A stretch of 64,000 nt of DNA, taken from positions 186,001-250,000 of the forward strand of contig CAWUHX010000023.1 in the NCBI GenBank assembly GCA_963922205.1, in the 5' to 3' direction. Shown one piece after another: positions 45,232 through 56,089 of the stretch. Positions within the stretch are counted from its first letter, which is position 1; every line of letters begins with the position of its first letter. This stretch comes from Romanomermis culicivorax. Its lineage: Eukaryota > Nematoda > Enoplea > Mermithida > Mermithidae. Below the pieces are notes generated by a model. That model saw only the letters and a program-made list of their open reading frames with translations. It was not told the DNA's origin and did no database searches. The translations under genes were made by a program, and so were the position numbers.

Positions 45232-46992
45232 ACGTGTAGGTCTATTCCCAAGTGAGCGATTCCCAAGTGAGCGAATTCCCAAGTGAGCGAATTCCCAAGT
45301 GAGCGAATTCCCAAGTGAGCGAATTCCCAAGTGGGCGAATTCCCAATTGGGCAATTCCAAACGAGCGATCGAGGATGTCACAACACTTTCTTCATATTTT
45401 CCTTCTTTACCTAACATTTTTATTTGTATGTATTTCTTTTTCTATCGTTTTCTTGGTGTATTGTTAATGATCGTTTATGTATACTTTAACGTTTTCATTT
45501 TTTGTCTCTGCTTTCTTCCCTTTTCGTTTTTCTAGTCATCTACTTTTTTCTTTTTTGCTCATGAAACAATACATTACAAGTTGCCATTTTAAATAACGGT
45601 AGTCACCTGTATAATTCTAGTACAATTTGACATCCTTGAGACTTTCATCGTTGTAAGTGTGAAAATCTTAAAAAAAACATAAACAAAAGAATGCTGAAAC
45701 AAACAAAACATCAAGGGAAAGGAAACGTCAACAAAAATGAAGACATTAAGAATAAGTGAAAATAGGAGGGAAAGCATTAAAAAAAGGAAAAAAACATGAA
45801 GACAGTGACAAAAAAGAAGGAGCAACATAGAGAAAGCAGCAAGAAAGAAAGAAAAAAATGTGAAAAAAGAACAAAAAAGAAAAAATCAGGAGAGATTGAA
45901 AGCAAAAACTAAGACGAAAAAAAGTGAAGAAAAATCACAAAAGATAAAATTATGTAGAAAATAGAGCATGTCGAATTGTATAAGAACTATACGGGAGACT
46001 GTGCTTATGAAAAATAAGAACTACATAGTAATTTGTTGTTTGATAAGCAAAAAAGAGAAAAAGTAGATGAAAAGAGAAATGCAAGTAAAAGAAAGCAGAG
46101 ACAAAAGATGAAAAAATATAAACATACATAAACGAAAACATTAACAATTCATACAAGAAACAAAGAAAAAAATACATACAAAGAAACATATAGGGTAGAC
46201 TAGGAAAATGTGAATAAAGTGTTACAACATTCTCGATGACTCGTTTGGAATCGTTCAATTGGGAAATCACTCACTTGGGAAATTCGCTCACATGGGAATT
46301 CGCTCAATTGGGAATCGCTCACATGAGAACCGCTCAATTGAGAATTCGCTCAATTGGGAATCGCCCACATGGGAATCGCTCAATTGGGAATTCGCTCATT
46401 TGGGAATCACCCACTTGGGAATCGCTCACTTGGGAATTCGCTCACTTGGGAATTCGCTCACTTGGGAATTTGCTCACTTGGGAATTCGCTCAATTGGGAA
46501 TCGCTCACATGAGAACCGCTCAATTGGGAATTCGCTCACTTGGGAATCGCTCACTTGGGAATTCGCTCACTTGGGAATTCGTTCAATTGGGAATCGCTCA
46601 CATGAGAACCGCTCAATTGGGAATTCGCTCAATTGGGAATCGCCCACATGGGAATCGCTCACTTGGGAATCGCTCACTTGGGAATTCGCTCACTTGGGAA
46701 TTCGCTCACTTGGGAATTCGCTCACTTGGGAATTTGCTCAATTGGGAATCGCTCACATGAGAACCGCTCAATTAGGAATTCGCTCACTTGGGAATCACTC
46801 ACTTGGGAATTCGCTCACTTGGGAATTTGTTCAATTGGGAATTGCTCACGTGAGAACCGCTCAATTGGGAATTCACTCAATTGGGAATCGCCCACATGGG
46901 AATCGCTCAATTGGGAATTCGCTCATTTGAAAATCGCTCACTTGGGGACCGCTCACTTAGGAATCGCTGACATGGGAATACCCCCACGCGTA
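45232..46992. mobile_element. Foldback-type element with tandem-repeat arms, copy 1
   Basis: The left arm (45232-45560) starts GTGTAGGTCTATTCCCAAGT and holds about seven units of GTGAGCGAATTCCCAA. It continues CAAACGAGCGATCGAGGATG and then a T-rich strand with ACACTTTCTTCATATTTTCC. The right arm (about 45960-46992) is its inverted counterpart, with GTGTTACAACATTCTCGATG, ACTCGTTTGGAATCG, then some 45 units of GGGAATTCGCTCACTT, ending ATGGGAATACCCCCACGCG. The middle (45560-45960) is A-rich. Long inverted arms made of short tandem repeats are the hallmark of foldback elements. Frames over the array are repeat products. Confidence 0.75.
46236..46975. repeat. 15/16-bp GGGAATTCGCTCACTT tandem array
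   Basis: About 45 units alternate between a 16-bp form (GGGAATTCGCTCACTT) and a 15-bp form lacking one T (GGGAATCGCTCACTT). CAATT, ACTT or ACATG variants occur at the end of each unit. A higher-order block of about 10 units (GAATCGCTCACATGAGAACC marker at 46315, 46497, 46590, 46747) recurs, showing block amplification. Confidence 0.9.
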
Positions 46993-46994
46993 CA

Positions 46995-47352
46995 TCCATT
47001 TTCCTTATAGTGGATAAGTCAAGTTTTACAGGACTATAAGGTCAAGTTCCCTCCTTATATGAGAGGCGCTCTTTGGTTGCTTCTTGCCGCCTAGTGGAGG
47101 CCACATTCCAGAGGAGTGTATGCCTGACAAGTAGGACTTTTTCGGCTACCCACGTCATAATGGAATAGACCCGCCTGCTCATTCACCGCATCTTATAGCC
47201 AAGATGCAACTGAGCTGACTAGACTCCGCGTTCCAAGCTTGCCTACACAATTTATCTAACCCGAAAGGATGAAAGACTGTGGCTGCCTAGGCCAGCTACA
47301 GAAATTCAATAAAAGTCGGACGGGATAACCACTAGACCAAGAAGGCCCTACA
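46995..47352 (-). repeat. tRNA-derived SINE-like repeat, copy 2
   Basis: On the minus strand it starts GGGCCTTCTTGGTCTAGTGG, then TTATCCCGTCCGAC. It continues with GCCTAGGCAGCCACAG, AAATTGTGTAGGCAAGCTTG, GGTCTATTCCATTATGACGT and TAGTCCTGTAAAACTTG, collinear with 18846-19240. It abuts the right end of the foldback element. Confidence 0.75.
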
Positions 47353-47394
47353 GTATGATTTTCAGTAAATCAAGGATACATTTAGAAGGGGGAT

Positions 47395-47475
47395 GTCAAG
47401 CACAAGCCTAATGCTAGGCCTAAGCCTAAAGCCCCAGTTTAAGTATAAGTCTAAGTCTAAGCCAAGGCCTAAGCT
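47395..47475. repeat. Degenerate GCCTAA (TTAGGC) telomere-like tract
   Basis: About 80 bp is built from AAGCCTAA, GGCCTAAGCCTAAAGCC, TAAGTCTAAGTCTAAGCC and GGCCTAAGC, permutations of GCCTAA with point changes. TTAGGC is the nematode telomere hexamer, so this may be an interstitial telomeric remnant. A simple hexamer expansion is an alternative. Confidence 0.5.
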
Positions 47476-47499
47476 ATATGTTTTCAAATCTCTGTTCAA

Positions 47500-49190
47500 A
47501 ATTATTATAGCGGCTCGAAAAAATTCTATCATTTATCAGTTGACTTTCTAATGGAATCTTACAGATAACAGATTGACGCTGGCCATAAACCTCAAATGTT
47601 TACGAAATTGATCTATCGAATAATCAATCAATATTTGCAGAATCTGATGCTCCATTATGAAAACCAAAACTTGATTGAATTTACGCCTGAATATTTGTGA
47701 AATTTCGAGTCTGCACTTACTGTGGTTTTCAAACGTATTGAACTTTCCGATTTATCTATTTGCAAATTTATTCTTTGAAAATATAAAGATTTGCAATGTG
47801 CTACTTCTATGTGACTATGTAGCTTCTAGAACAGTGGATTTTTGGCATGACTTTCCAATGACTGACTTTCGAAAAATGCAGAATATTCGATCAATTTGTG
47901 ACAATCATATCCTTTCCTGTCCTTATCAGCGTTCTAATGTGCTGCTTCCTCGTGTTGAATTGAAATGCCTCCATTATGTTGTATCAAAATTTGTTTTCAA
48001 CACAAAACATGATTGATGGACGTTATTGCATCCAGGACTCCATATAAACCCATTGTCCCCAAGTGCAGGAAATGTTATCTAAAATTATACTATGCTGTAG
48101 ACCTCTATTCCATTTGCCCATCAGGATACAGGGACTGAGTTGAGTTAGGAACAAAAGGGAATAAAAAAGTCCTCGACAGCCGGATCCTGAGTTCCATATG
48201 TCAGGCGTTAACCCAATATTTTTGTAGCCAGGAATTTTCTTTTTTCCATGTGTGTGTATTTCATTTTTTCGTATCCAACATCCGAAACGAAACATAAAAA
48301 TACAAATAGAAACATAGAAACAACCAGGCAAACGTTTATCATCGCGGATGAACATGTTAATAACCTGCACTAAATCTTGAGTATACTCTCGGCCTCCCAA
48401 TTCAGAAGCGAAATTTGGGTTACTCACCAACCTTCATTTAGAAAACATATAGATTACGCAACTCGAACACAACATTCCTGCGATCTATGAGTGACCCTCC
48501 GTCCATCACAAGAGAGATATCGTTCAGTATTTTAGCTACGATCATAATTCTTGCACCATTGAAATCAGCATAAGAAATACATTAAGCTCGTTGGGCTAAA
48601 CATGTAAGAAAATGAATAAGCTACCGAATGATACTAACCATATCGTAATCGATCAAATATTCATCGAATAAACTTATTCAAAGTTGATCGATTTCTTCTG
48701 AAAATCGAACTTTAAGAAGTGTCTCTAAACTTTTCATCCTCAATGTATGTACAATGATGAGGCAATAAAAACGGATAAGGCAGGTTGAACACATGAAAAC
48801 AACGTAAGGCGAAGAACTGTACATTAGAGATAATTTGATGGATTTGTGGTTAATGTTTATTAGGCACCTTTAGCCTAACTACCGAATGGTCATGCGTCTT
48901 ACACGTGGGAATCAGTCATTCCAAATCCCATAAGTTTGCCGTTGGAATTCTGATGTGGGGTACTGGGCACGTTAGTTTTACTGACTAGTGAATGTATTCC
49001 GGCTTTCAAGGCATGCAATATTTCCTTTACATAGAATTGCAAAATTCATGAGTATTCATTTACAATGTTTGCATTGCTGGCTAATATGACTACGCAGCAG
49101 AATATTTTTGGGTATTTTCTAGATTATCAATTGTGTGCCAATCATTCCATATCATCACCTGATGTGATCAAAATCATACAAAACGCTTTA
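47500..49190. other. Stretch with one coding-like segment, otherwise unassigned
   Basis: At about 48330-48425 (minus strand) a segment reads NPNFASELGGREYTQDLVQV followed by INMFIRDDKRLP and looks protein-like. It lacks an ATG, a clear acceptor or a family I recognise, so I do not call it a gene. The + frame at 47675-48016 has ordinary AT-rich composition and no support. Confidence 0.35.
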
Positions 49191-49935
49191 CAGATGGTCT
49201 ATTTCCCAAGTGAGCGAATTCCCAATTCTGCGATTCGCTTGTCAGCCATTCCCAAATGAATGAATTCGCAAGTGAGTGAATTCTCAATTGGGCGATTCCA
49301 AACGAGCGATAGAGAATATACTAACACTTTCTTCATATTTTCTTTCTTCACCTTATATTTTTCTTCGTTGTGTATTTCTTTTTTCTTTCGTTTTCTGTGT
49401 GTATTGCATTAGTTTTCGTTTATGTATGTTTTTACGTTTTCATCTTTTGACTGGGCTTACTTTCATTGTCTTCCTTCTTGTTATCCAATGTTTTCTTTTT
49501 TCACTCATGATATAATACATTACAAGTTGTCATTTTAAATTGCCGTAGTCTCCCGTATAATTCTTGTAGAGTTCTCAGAAAGAAAGAAAGCAGAATAATG
49601 TGGGGAAAGAAGAAACACGAAAGGAGCAGGAGAACAAAAAAAATAAAATAATTAGAATGAAGAAAAAATCACAAGAGAAAAAAGAAAATGGGAAATAGAG
49701 CGTGCCGAAATGTGTAAGAATTATATGGGAGACAATGCTTATTAAAAATGACAACTTGTAATGTAAAGAGTAAAAAATAAAAAAGTGAAAGAAACAAAAA
49801 AATGAAAGAAAGCAGAGACAGAAGATAAAAATGCAAAAACTTAAGCAACAGAGAATAAAGAAAAAAGAAATACATGCCAAAAAATATAAGGTAACGAAGA
49901 AAGTGTTATTTAATTCTCGATCACTTGTTTGAAAT

Positions 49936-50346
49936 TGTAATATTCTGGCATTTTTTGTTAATTTATTAGTAATCACATGTCATTTTTCTAAAGCTTCTCT
50001 TTTTTGTTTTTCTTTCGCACATATTTTTCTTTATGGCACAAATCTGTTTTACCTCTGCTCACATTTGCTCAATTTTTTTGAACTACCCTTTGTTTTTTGA
50101 TATGTTTTGCACATCTGTTTTTTTGTAGTTATTCGTGTATAGGTCCATTGTTTTTATTCTCGTCCAGTCGTGGCCCTGTTGGCCAGTTGTAAATATTTTC
50201 GGTGTCTCATATTTTTCGTATTCCTAAATGAAAAACATCATTCTAATACAGATTTTAGACGAGCATAGGTCATCGAGTAGCCTGGGCATTGTCCACCCTG
50301 AACCCAGACATCAATACTTCCTACTATCCATAGGCAAAACACTACA
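49936..50346 (+). repeat. 5' LTR of a degenerate retrotransposon
   Basis: The 411-bp sequence starts TGTAATATTCTGGCATTTTT and ends GGCAAAACACTACA (TG...CA). It is about 90% or more identical by eye to 53904-54297, with small deletions there. TGGGGGCAATAAGAG follows directly and fits a primer-binding site (TGG complementary to a tRNA CCA end). Confidence 0.85.
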
Positions 50347-50938
50347 TGGGGGCAATAAGAGTCCAGTATCAGAGTCCGAATTCGTCTATGATTAGTCCGT
50401 TGACGTGGACAATGGACGGCATGCTTTGTGGCACTAACGGACCAGACGTGGGAGGAGCTTGAAGTCACAAAGTCACTGAAAGAATAGTTTTCGTCATTCT
50501 CGTTCGAATTTCATTCTCTTGCAAGTCATTTGATCGCAAGTCGTTTGATTACAAGTCGTTTGATTGCAAGTCATTTGATCGCAAGTCGTTGATCGTTTGT
50601 ACGTTGTATATTTACTTGGACCATTGAATTTTTTTTATCGTCGAAGAAAATATGGAGCCAATCGGTAAAAAACAATTTTATTACTGTAACTATTGCTGAC
50701 CTACGAAATGCTCCTTCCGATTCACCTTGGTTTACTCAACTTGATGAGAAGTATGGTATCAGTGCCGATCCAAGTGATAAAGAGAGTCTAACTGCCTCAT
50801 TACATAATTATGTGGTGGAAAGCTTGGAGAAAGCAAAGAGTACCAGGGTCAAAAGTGTAAAGAGTTTCATGTCTAAACTGCCGATAATTACTGAAGGGGA
50901 CATTGAATCTGAAACTGTGTGTAGTCCAAAACAGCGTC

Positions 50939-51140
50939 TATAGTCTGTTTTTCTTGAAATGCTTCCAAATAATGAAAGTGGAAAGCAAGTAGTATTTCAG
51001 ATTTTTGCAATTTTCTGATGAAAAAAATATTTTTCGAGTGAAAAATTTTACAGTAAGAACTTTATGTAAACAATTTCGACGACAGTACTGATTTGTGCCA
51101 CTTTTGCATCTGGAAGCATTTTATAAAAAACAGACTATAG
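50939..51140. mobile_element. CTATAGTCTG-family MITE, copy 5, inside the LTR element
   Basis: It runs from CTATAGTCTGTTTTTCTTGA to TTATAAAAAACAGACTATAG and is the shortest copy at about 200 bp. The host coding frame continues after it (ACAGAAAGAGCAGATGCTAA), so the insertion post-dates the retrotransposon. Confidence 0.85.
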
Positions 51141-52614
51141 GTACCACAGAAAGAGCAGATGCTAATCTATCGGAGTCAGATCTAGAAGAGGAATTGTATG
51201 GTGTTAAAGATAGTTTAAATCTACAACCTACAGTAACTGAATCTGCTCATAATTCATCGTCTGTGCTTCTCTAGCTCAAAGCTGAGATGAAGTCCAGTTT
51301 CATCAGCCTAAGCCAAGAGCTGAAAACTAAAATTGATGAGTTTAAAGGAACGTTTAATTTGCACATTGCTGAATTTTCTTGATTCAACAATGTCTTTCAC
51401 AGGTTTAAGACTTCTATCAAAATTGAGTTAGATGGTGATTTGTCACACAAATTCGAAAATCTTACTGTAGTAAAGTCCAAAGTGTTGACAAATCTAAAAC
51501 AGGATTTTCAGTCTAAGATTAAAGAAAGGCAAGGATCTATAAGTCGTTTGGATAATGTGTGTTGTGACATGTTTTCTAAAATCGATAAACACATTTATAC
51601 GTTGTACTGGGTAATATTTACTTCCATTTTCTTAAAGATCTGAAGATCATCAAATTTTTCTATGGTTTGTCTCCATGCGAGCAGTACCATGATATTTGAA
51701 TTCGTCCAAATGTTTTGAAAAAAACTAAATCTGTTTTTGACATTGCCTATTTTTATGAGGGACAGCCTGGACAGTCTCTTGGCTTTCCCGAGTTCATTGG
51801 GCACCGTGATGTGACAAAAAAGTGTAGTGGTTCGTCTCTTAACCATCTATTTTCTGGCACACATCAAGAGAGTAAAATTTTGATGTGGAATGCCTACTCG
51901 AGTCTAGACCAGTGCTTAGCCCTTCTTAGCCCTTCATCAAAACCAAATTGAAATGACTATTATTGCTACACAGGTGGTTGATTTGGGTGTCTATTTTATT
52001 CTCACAGGTGAAAGTAGGTTTTGGCCTGAAGCTTTACAATCTTAAGCTTCGAGTTTGGCCAAGAAAATCGTTCTTGATCATATGCCATGGCCTCTGTTCA
52101 TGAAAACTCGCCCAAAATACCATCTAAGCCAGATTATCACCACTAAACCAAGTGATGATTTTGATTTAATTATGGAGTGTGAAAGTGAGTCAGGAGCTGA
52201 ATAGATTTCAGATTCAAAGGACTCAAATGAAGTTCCAGTGGATCCTGACTATGTTTTAGATCTGGAAACTGAATTGAACGGAATTATCAACGACAAGATG
52301 GAAATTCCTGAAGCTGAACAGAGTTCGCTCCAGGCAAAGGAACCTGATTTAACTAATTGTCTTCTTACTGATTGGGAAAATAACCAGAACTTAGAGAATT
52401 GTGTATCAGCATCTCCCATTCCATTTGAAACAGAAGTGGAAATTGACAATCCCAAGGACGAGGTTGCTTTATTAGATTTTAATCCTCACAACTTTTGGTT
52501 CTGCCTCCACACCTCCCACGCCCATCTCACAGGCTACCTAACAATCTTTACCACATTGTGTGTTATTTCTCTGAGCAAGTCGAAATACTAAAACATTCAT
52601 CTACCCTTAGCACC

Positions 52615-52800
52615 TCTATTTGTTGTATGGCAACATACAACATTCCACCCGTAGGATTGATGTTGTAGCCAATCCACGGGTCCCGAACCCGGCCATTTTT
52701 GTTGAGCCCTGGTCGGGATGGTTACACCTACCCCGACATTGGCCAATGGTGGGACAGCTACGGCGCCACCCAGGAAGCCCTTCAACATATTATGTACACA
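52615..52800. mobile_element. Short copy of the TGTTGTATG repeat inside the LTR element
   Basis: Contains TTGTTGTATGGCAACATACA, then ATCCACGGGTCCCGAACCCG and GGCGCCACCCAGGAAGCCCT. It is related to 28933-29275 but shorter and more GC-rich. It interrupts the gag-like interior. Frames on both strands are artefacts. Confidence 0.55.
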
Positions 52801-53903
52801 TTTTATATACTCAAAATTTCGTTTTTATTCTGCTAAAATTGTAAAATTGTTTCACGAGTTAGATTCTGTTGAATTTATTTGCATCACTTTGTTAACTCTT
52901 CATTGGATGCTATTTTCCCATGTAAATTACAAAAATATCAACAAACGTATGAAAATCGTCACTAACAAGGTTTTCAAATGCCCGAATAAGCTGAAGAAAG
53001 CCGTCAAAACACCACCAAATCCACCCAAATCTGTCCACAATTTGAACTACCAGAAACGTTCACAACTTTCGAATATGAACATGCAAGTTGAATTGCCTCA
53101 GTTGATGACTTCTTTTGAAAAGTGGACAAAGGATCCTGCCGCAGCAAAAAGCTTAAAAGCCTTATCCAACTATTGACAGCATGTACGGATGCACAACTGT
53201 GTTGGCTCAAAAATTTTATCAACCATCTTTTGCAGAAAGAAACTATTGCATCGATCACTGCTAGATCTGGACAGACTCCAGATGACCAGCATGCCCCCGA
53301 TCAACATCAGCCAACCAACAGAAATCGCCACTACAGCAATCAGCTAGATCAGTGATCACATTACTTCCACTCCAATTCACCATATCATCGCCCAGATTCC
53401 AACCACAGCAGCTTCAATCACAATTCCAATCATTCCAGTCACAAGAATGAATACCGGCAGAACAATACTGAAAATCGTCCACCAAATCATTTGAATGATG
53501 AATACTCATATCCTTGTAACAACAATTATTCAAACCACAACCGCTGTGATCAGGACAGTCGAAAATTTAATCATCACAAAAGCCCAAATATATCCAGCAA
53601 CAATAGTCAACCATCTGGCAGATTCGAATCAAGAGGTGGATACAGTAGTAGATACGACAGGAGTGATTATGGATGGCAAGGACCCAATGAACAACATCGA
53701 CAGCATTGATGTTATAAGGTCCGATTGGATAATTATTTTTTTGCTGTTAAATTTTCTTCTTTTACATATTTTTTCTCGTAATGACGAAATTCTTCATGTA
53801 GTTTCATGCTTATTTTCTGCCCATCTACCTGTCACCACACTGCACAATTTTCATTCTTTTCTTTTTTTCGAACTTGCGGAACTCACTTCCGAAATGGAGA
53901 AAG

Positions 53904-54297
53904 TGTAATATTCTGGCATTTTTTGTTAATTTATAAGTAATCACATGTTATTTTTCTAAAGCTTCTCTTTTTTGTTTTTCTTCCGCACATATTTTTCTTT
54001 ATGGCACAAATCTGTTTTACCTCTGCTCACATTTGCTCAATTTTTTTGAACTACCCTTTGTTTTTTGATATGTTTTGCACATCTGTTTTTTTGTAGTTAT
54101 TTGTGTATAGGTCCACTGTTTTTATTCTCGTCCACTCGTGGCCCTGTTGGCCAGTAGTAAAGATTTTCGGTGTCTCATATTTTTTTGTACTTCTAAATAA
54201 AAACATCGTTATTTTAGACGAGCATAGGTCACCGAGTAGTCTGGGCATTGTTTACTCTAAAACCAGACATCAATACTACCATAGGCAAAACACTACA
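53904..54297 (+). repeat. 3' LTR of the degenerate retrotransposon
   Basis: It matches 49936-50346 from TGTAATATTCTGGCATTTTT to GGCAAAACACTACA. Differences include a missing CATTCTAATACAG segment and several substitutions, so the two LTRs have diverged since insertion. The flanks GAAAT (left) and GAATC (right) are only partly alike, so the target duplication is not clean. Confidence 0.85.
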
Positions 54298-54797
54298 GAA
54301 TCACAGAATGGGGAACTTGCTCGCATGAAAATACCCCCCCCCTATTATAGATGCGAACGTATGAAAACGACGAAGGAAAGCACATAAAATTCATACATAA
54401 TGCGTGATAAACAAATTTGCATTAAATTTAAAATTTACATATTTTCACGAAAGTGTATAAAGAATTTTACCCTCCTCCACGTTACAGCAATCATTGCATG
54501 GATGGCCCACTGTTCCCAAAAAATTTTCCATCTAGTCATTCAAGAAATCGCGTCAGTTCGGGATATAATGAAGTACATGTAGCGCTTGCTTTCAACTCTC
54601 CGGAAAAATCGCATTTCAAAAAATTCAGTATACACATGGGCAAAACATTCACCCCTAACGTCCTGTTCAGGGTCGAATCGACCCAATATTCTTCTTCATT
54701 TTCGAGTAATTTTTGCCCTTGGAAACTGCATACAAAATGTTGTTTATTTACTTTAAAGGATAACAGATGGGATGAAACAGGATTCGTCGGCACATAC

Positions 54798-54991
54798 CAT
54801 ACGTGTACTTGGGGGGGAACTCGGCCAACCCTATACCCAAAATCATTTCCCCCCCCCAGTTTGGAAAAAAAAAATTTTCAAAAAAGTGTATGTTTTTTGG
54901 CCTTTTTTGGGAAAAATTTCGACTTTTTCCTACCCCCCCCAAAATTTCGGATCTACCCCCCCCCCAACTGGTCGGAGGTCTTACAGGTATG
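54798..54991. mobile_element. CATACCTGTAA-family MITE with 8-bp TSD GCACATAC
   Basis: The ends are CATACGTGTACTTGGGGGG and GGTCTTACAGGTATG, flanked by GCACATAC at 54790-54797 and 54992-54999. The interior has C-homopolymer runs and the family words AAAAAGTGTATGTTTTTTGG, AAAATTTCGACTTTTTCC and AACTGGTCGGAGGTC. It is 194 bp and non-coding; overlapping frames are artefacts. Confidence 0.88.
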
Positions 54992-55118
54992 GCACATACA
55001 CATCGGAATCACTCAAAATTGATAAATCATGATGCTTAGGCATTGTGTAAAATATCCCGAAATCAACCTGAAAAGCAAAAAAATGTTAGTTTTTCAAAAA
55101 TTCTCAAAATAAATCATG

Positions 55119-56086
55119 CTATAGTCTGTTTTTTATAAAATGCTTCCAAATAATGAATCTGGAAAGCAAGTACTATTTTACATTTTCAGCATTTTCTACC
55201 AAGCCGTTCGTCATGTGACGATGTGAAAAGGTGCCATCGTGCATTTTCCTCTGAACCCGTAGACTTGATGTTTCGCAGCCAAGTCACGGGCCCAGGCCTG
55301 GATTTTTGTGACGGGCACTGCTGAAGTCACAACAGGCGATGCGGGGCTGTGCAGTCGGTGGTAGAGCAGCTACCACCCAGTGTGCGAGAACCGTTACATG
55401 GTGACCGTACCAGGGGGCCCCTTGCCTGCCTCAGCAGGGGGAGGGATGTTGTGACGAGGGCGTCACACTTCCCTAGGAGGAGAATGTGACGATGTGCAAA
55501 AGGTGCCATCATGCATTTTCCTCTGAACCTGTAGACTTGATGTTTCTCAGCCAAGTCACAGGCCCAGGTCTGGATTTTTGTGACGGGCACTGCTGCAGTC
55601 GCAACAGGCGATGCAGGGCTGTGCAGTCGGTGGTAGAGCAGCTACCACCCAGTGTGCGAGAACCGTTACATGGTGACCGTACCAGGGGGCCCCTTGCCTG
55701 CCTCAGCAGGGGGAGGGATGTTGTGACGAGGGCGTCACACTTCCCTAGGAGGAGAATGTGACGATGTGAAAAGGTGCCATCATGCATTTTCCTCTGAACC
55801 CGTAGACTTGATGTTTCGCAGCCAAGTCACGGGCCCAGGCCTGGATTTTTGTGGCAGGCACTGCTGCAGTCGCAACAGGCGATGCAGTCGGTGGTAGAGC
55901 AGCTACCACCCAGTGTGCGAGAACCATTACAGTCATACGGAGCTTAAATTTGGTGTCGATACTAACACTTGGAAATTTTTTGAGTGAAAAAATGTAGAGT
56001 AAAAGCTTCATGTGCAGGATTTTCAAGTAACCTAATATTTGTGTCATTTTTCAGTTTAGTAGAATTTTATAAAAAACAGACTATAG
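55119..56086. mobile_element. CTATAGTCTG-family MITE, copy 6, expanded by an internal tandem repeat
   Basis: It starts CTATAGTCTGTTTTTTATAA and ends TTATAAAAAACAGACTATAG. Outer parts (55119-55210 and 55940-56086) align with copy 4. The centre holds a GC-rich tandem repeat that is absent from other copies. Confidence 0.8.
55212..55932. repeat. 271-bp GC-rich tandem repeat, about 2.6 copies
   Basis: Units start TGTGACGATGTGAAAAGGTG at about 55215, 55486 and 55757, exactly 271 bp apart. They contain CCAAGTCACGGGCCCAGGCC, GGTGGTAGAGCAGCTACCAC (a palindrome-like word) and CAGGGGGCCCCTTGCCTGCC. The third unit is cut short and lacks GGGCTGTGCAG. Near-identity suggests recent amplification. Frames on both strands repeat with the unit and are not genes. 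Confidence 0.88.
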
Positions 56087-56089
56087 GTA

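Larger units (their letters stand above)
50347..53903 (+). pseudogene. Gag-like, pol-less interior of the LTR retrotransposon
   Basis: Broken frames in shifting phase include VTIADLRNAPSDSPWFTQLD near 50685, a coiled-coil-like Lys/Glu segment at 51300-51600 and an acidic segment at 52240-52520. A His/Asn/Arg-rich tail lies at 53340-53710 (NNNYSNHNRCDQDSRKFNHH). Stops and frameshifts interrupt it. I see no reverse transcriptase (YxDD), integrase or RNase H motif, so this looks like a non-autonomous element. A MITE (50939-51140) and another repeat (52615-52800) interrupt it. Confidence 0.65.
49195..54342. mobile_element. Foldback-type element, copy 2, split by an LTR retrotransposon
   Basis: The left arm starts GGTCTATTTCCCAAGTGAGC and continues GGCGATTCCAAACGAGCGAT and ACACTTTCTTCATATTTTCT as in copy 1. 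The centre is near 49520-49590. The right arm (49690-49935) mirrors it and is cut at TCACTTGTTTGAAAT by the LTR element. After the element, GAATCACAGAATGGGGAACT, then TGCTCGCATGAAAATACCCC (54298-54342) resembles the right end of copy 1 (GCTGACATGGGAATACCCCC). Confidence 0.65.

Noticed and set aside
46236-46975. CRISPR-like array of short repeats
   Set aside because: There are no unique spacers; units are contiguous 15/16-mers in a eukaryotic foldback element.
46236-47010. Repetitive WEFAHLGIRSLGN-type proteins
   Set aside because: They encode the foldback tandem array in several frames at once; the unit length, not a protein, is conserved.
54298-54342. Continuation of the 3' LTR beyond 54297
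   Set aside because: The 5' LTR diverges here into its primer-binding site, and this stretch resembles the foldback end instead.
55327-56047. Minus and plus frames with near-identical repeated peptides
   Set aside because: The 271-bp tandem repeat inside a MITE explains them; no start or splice context.
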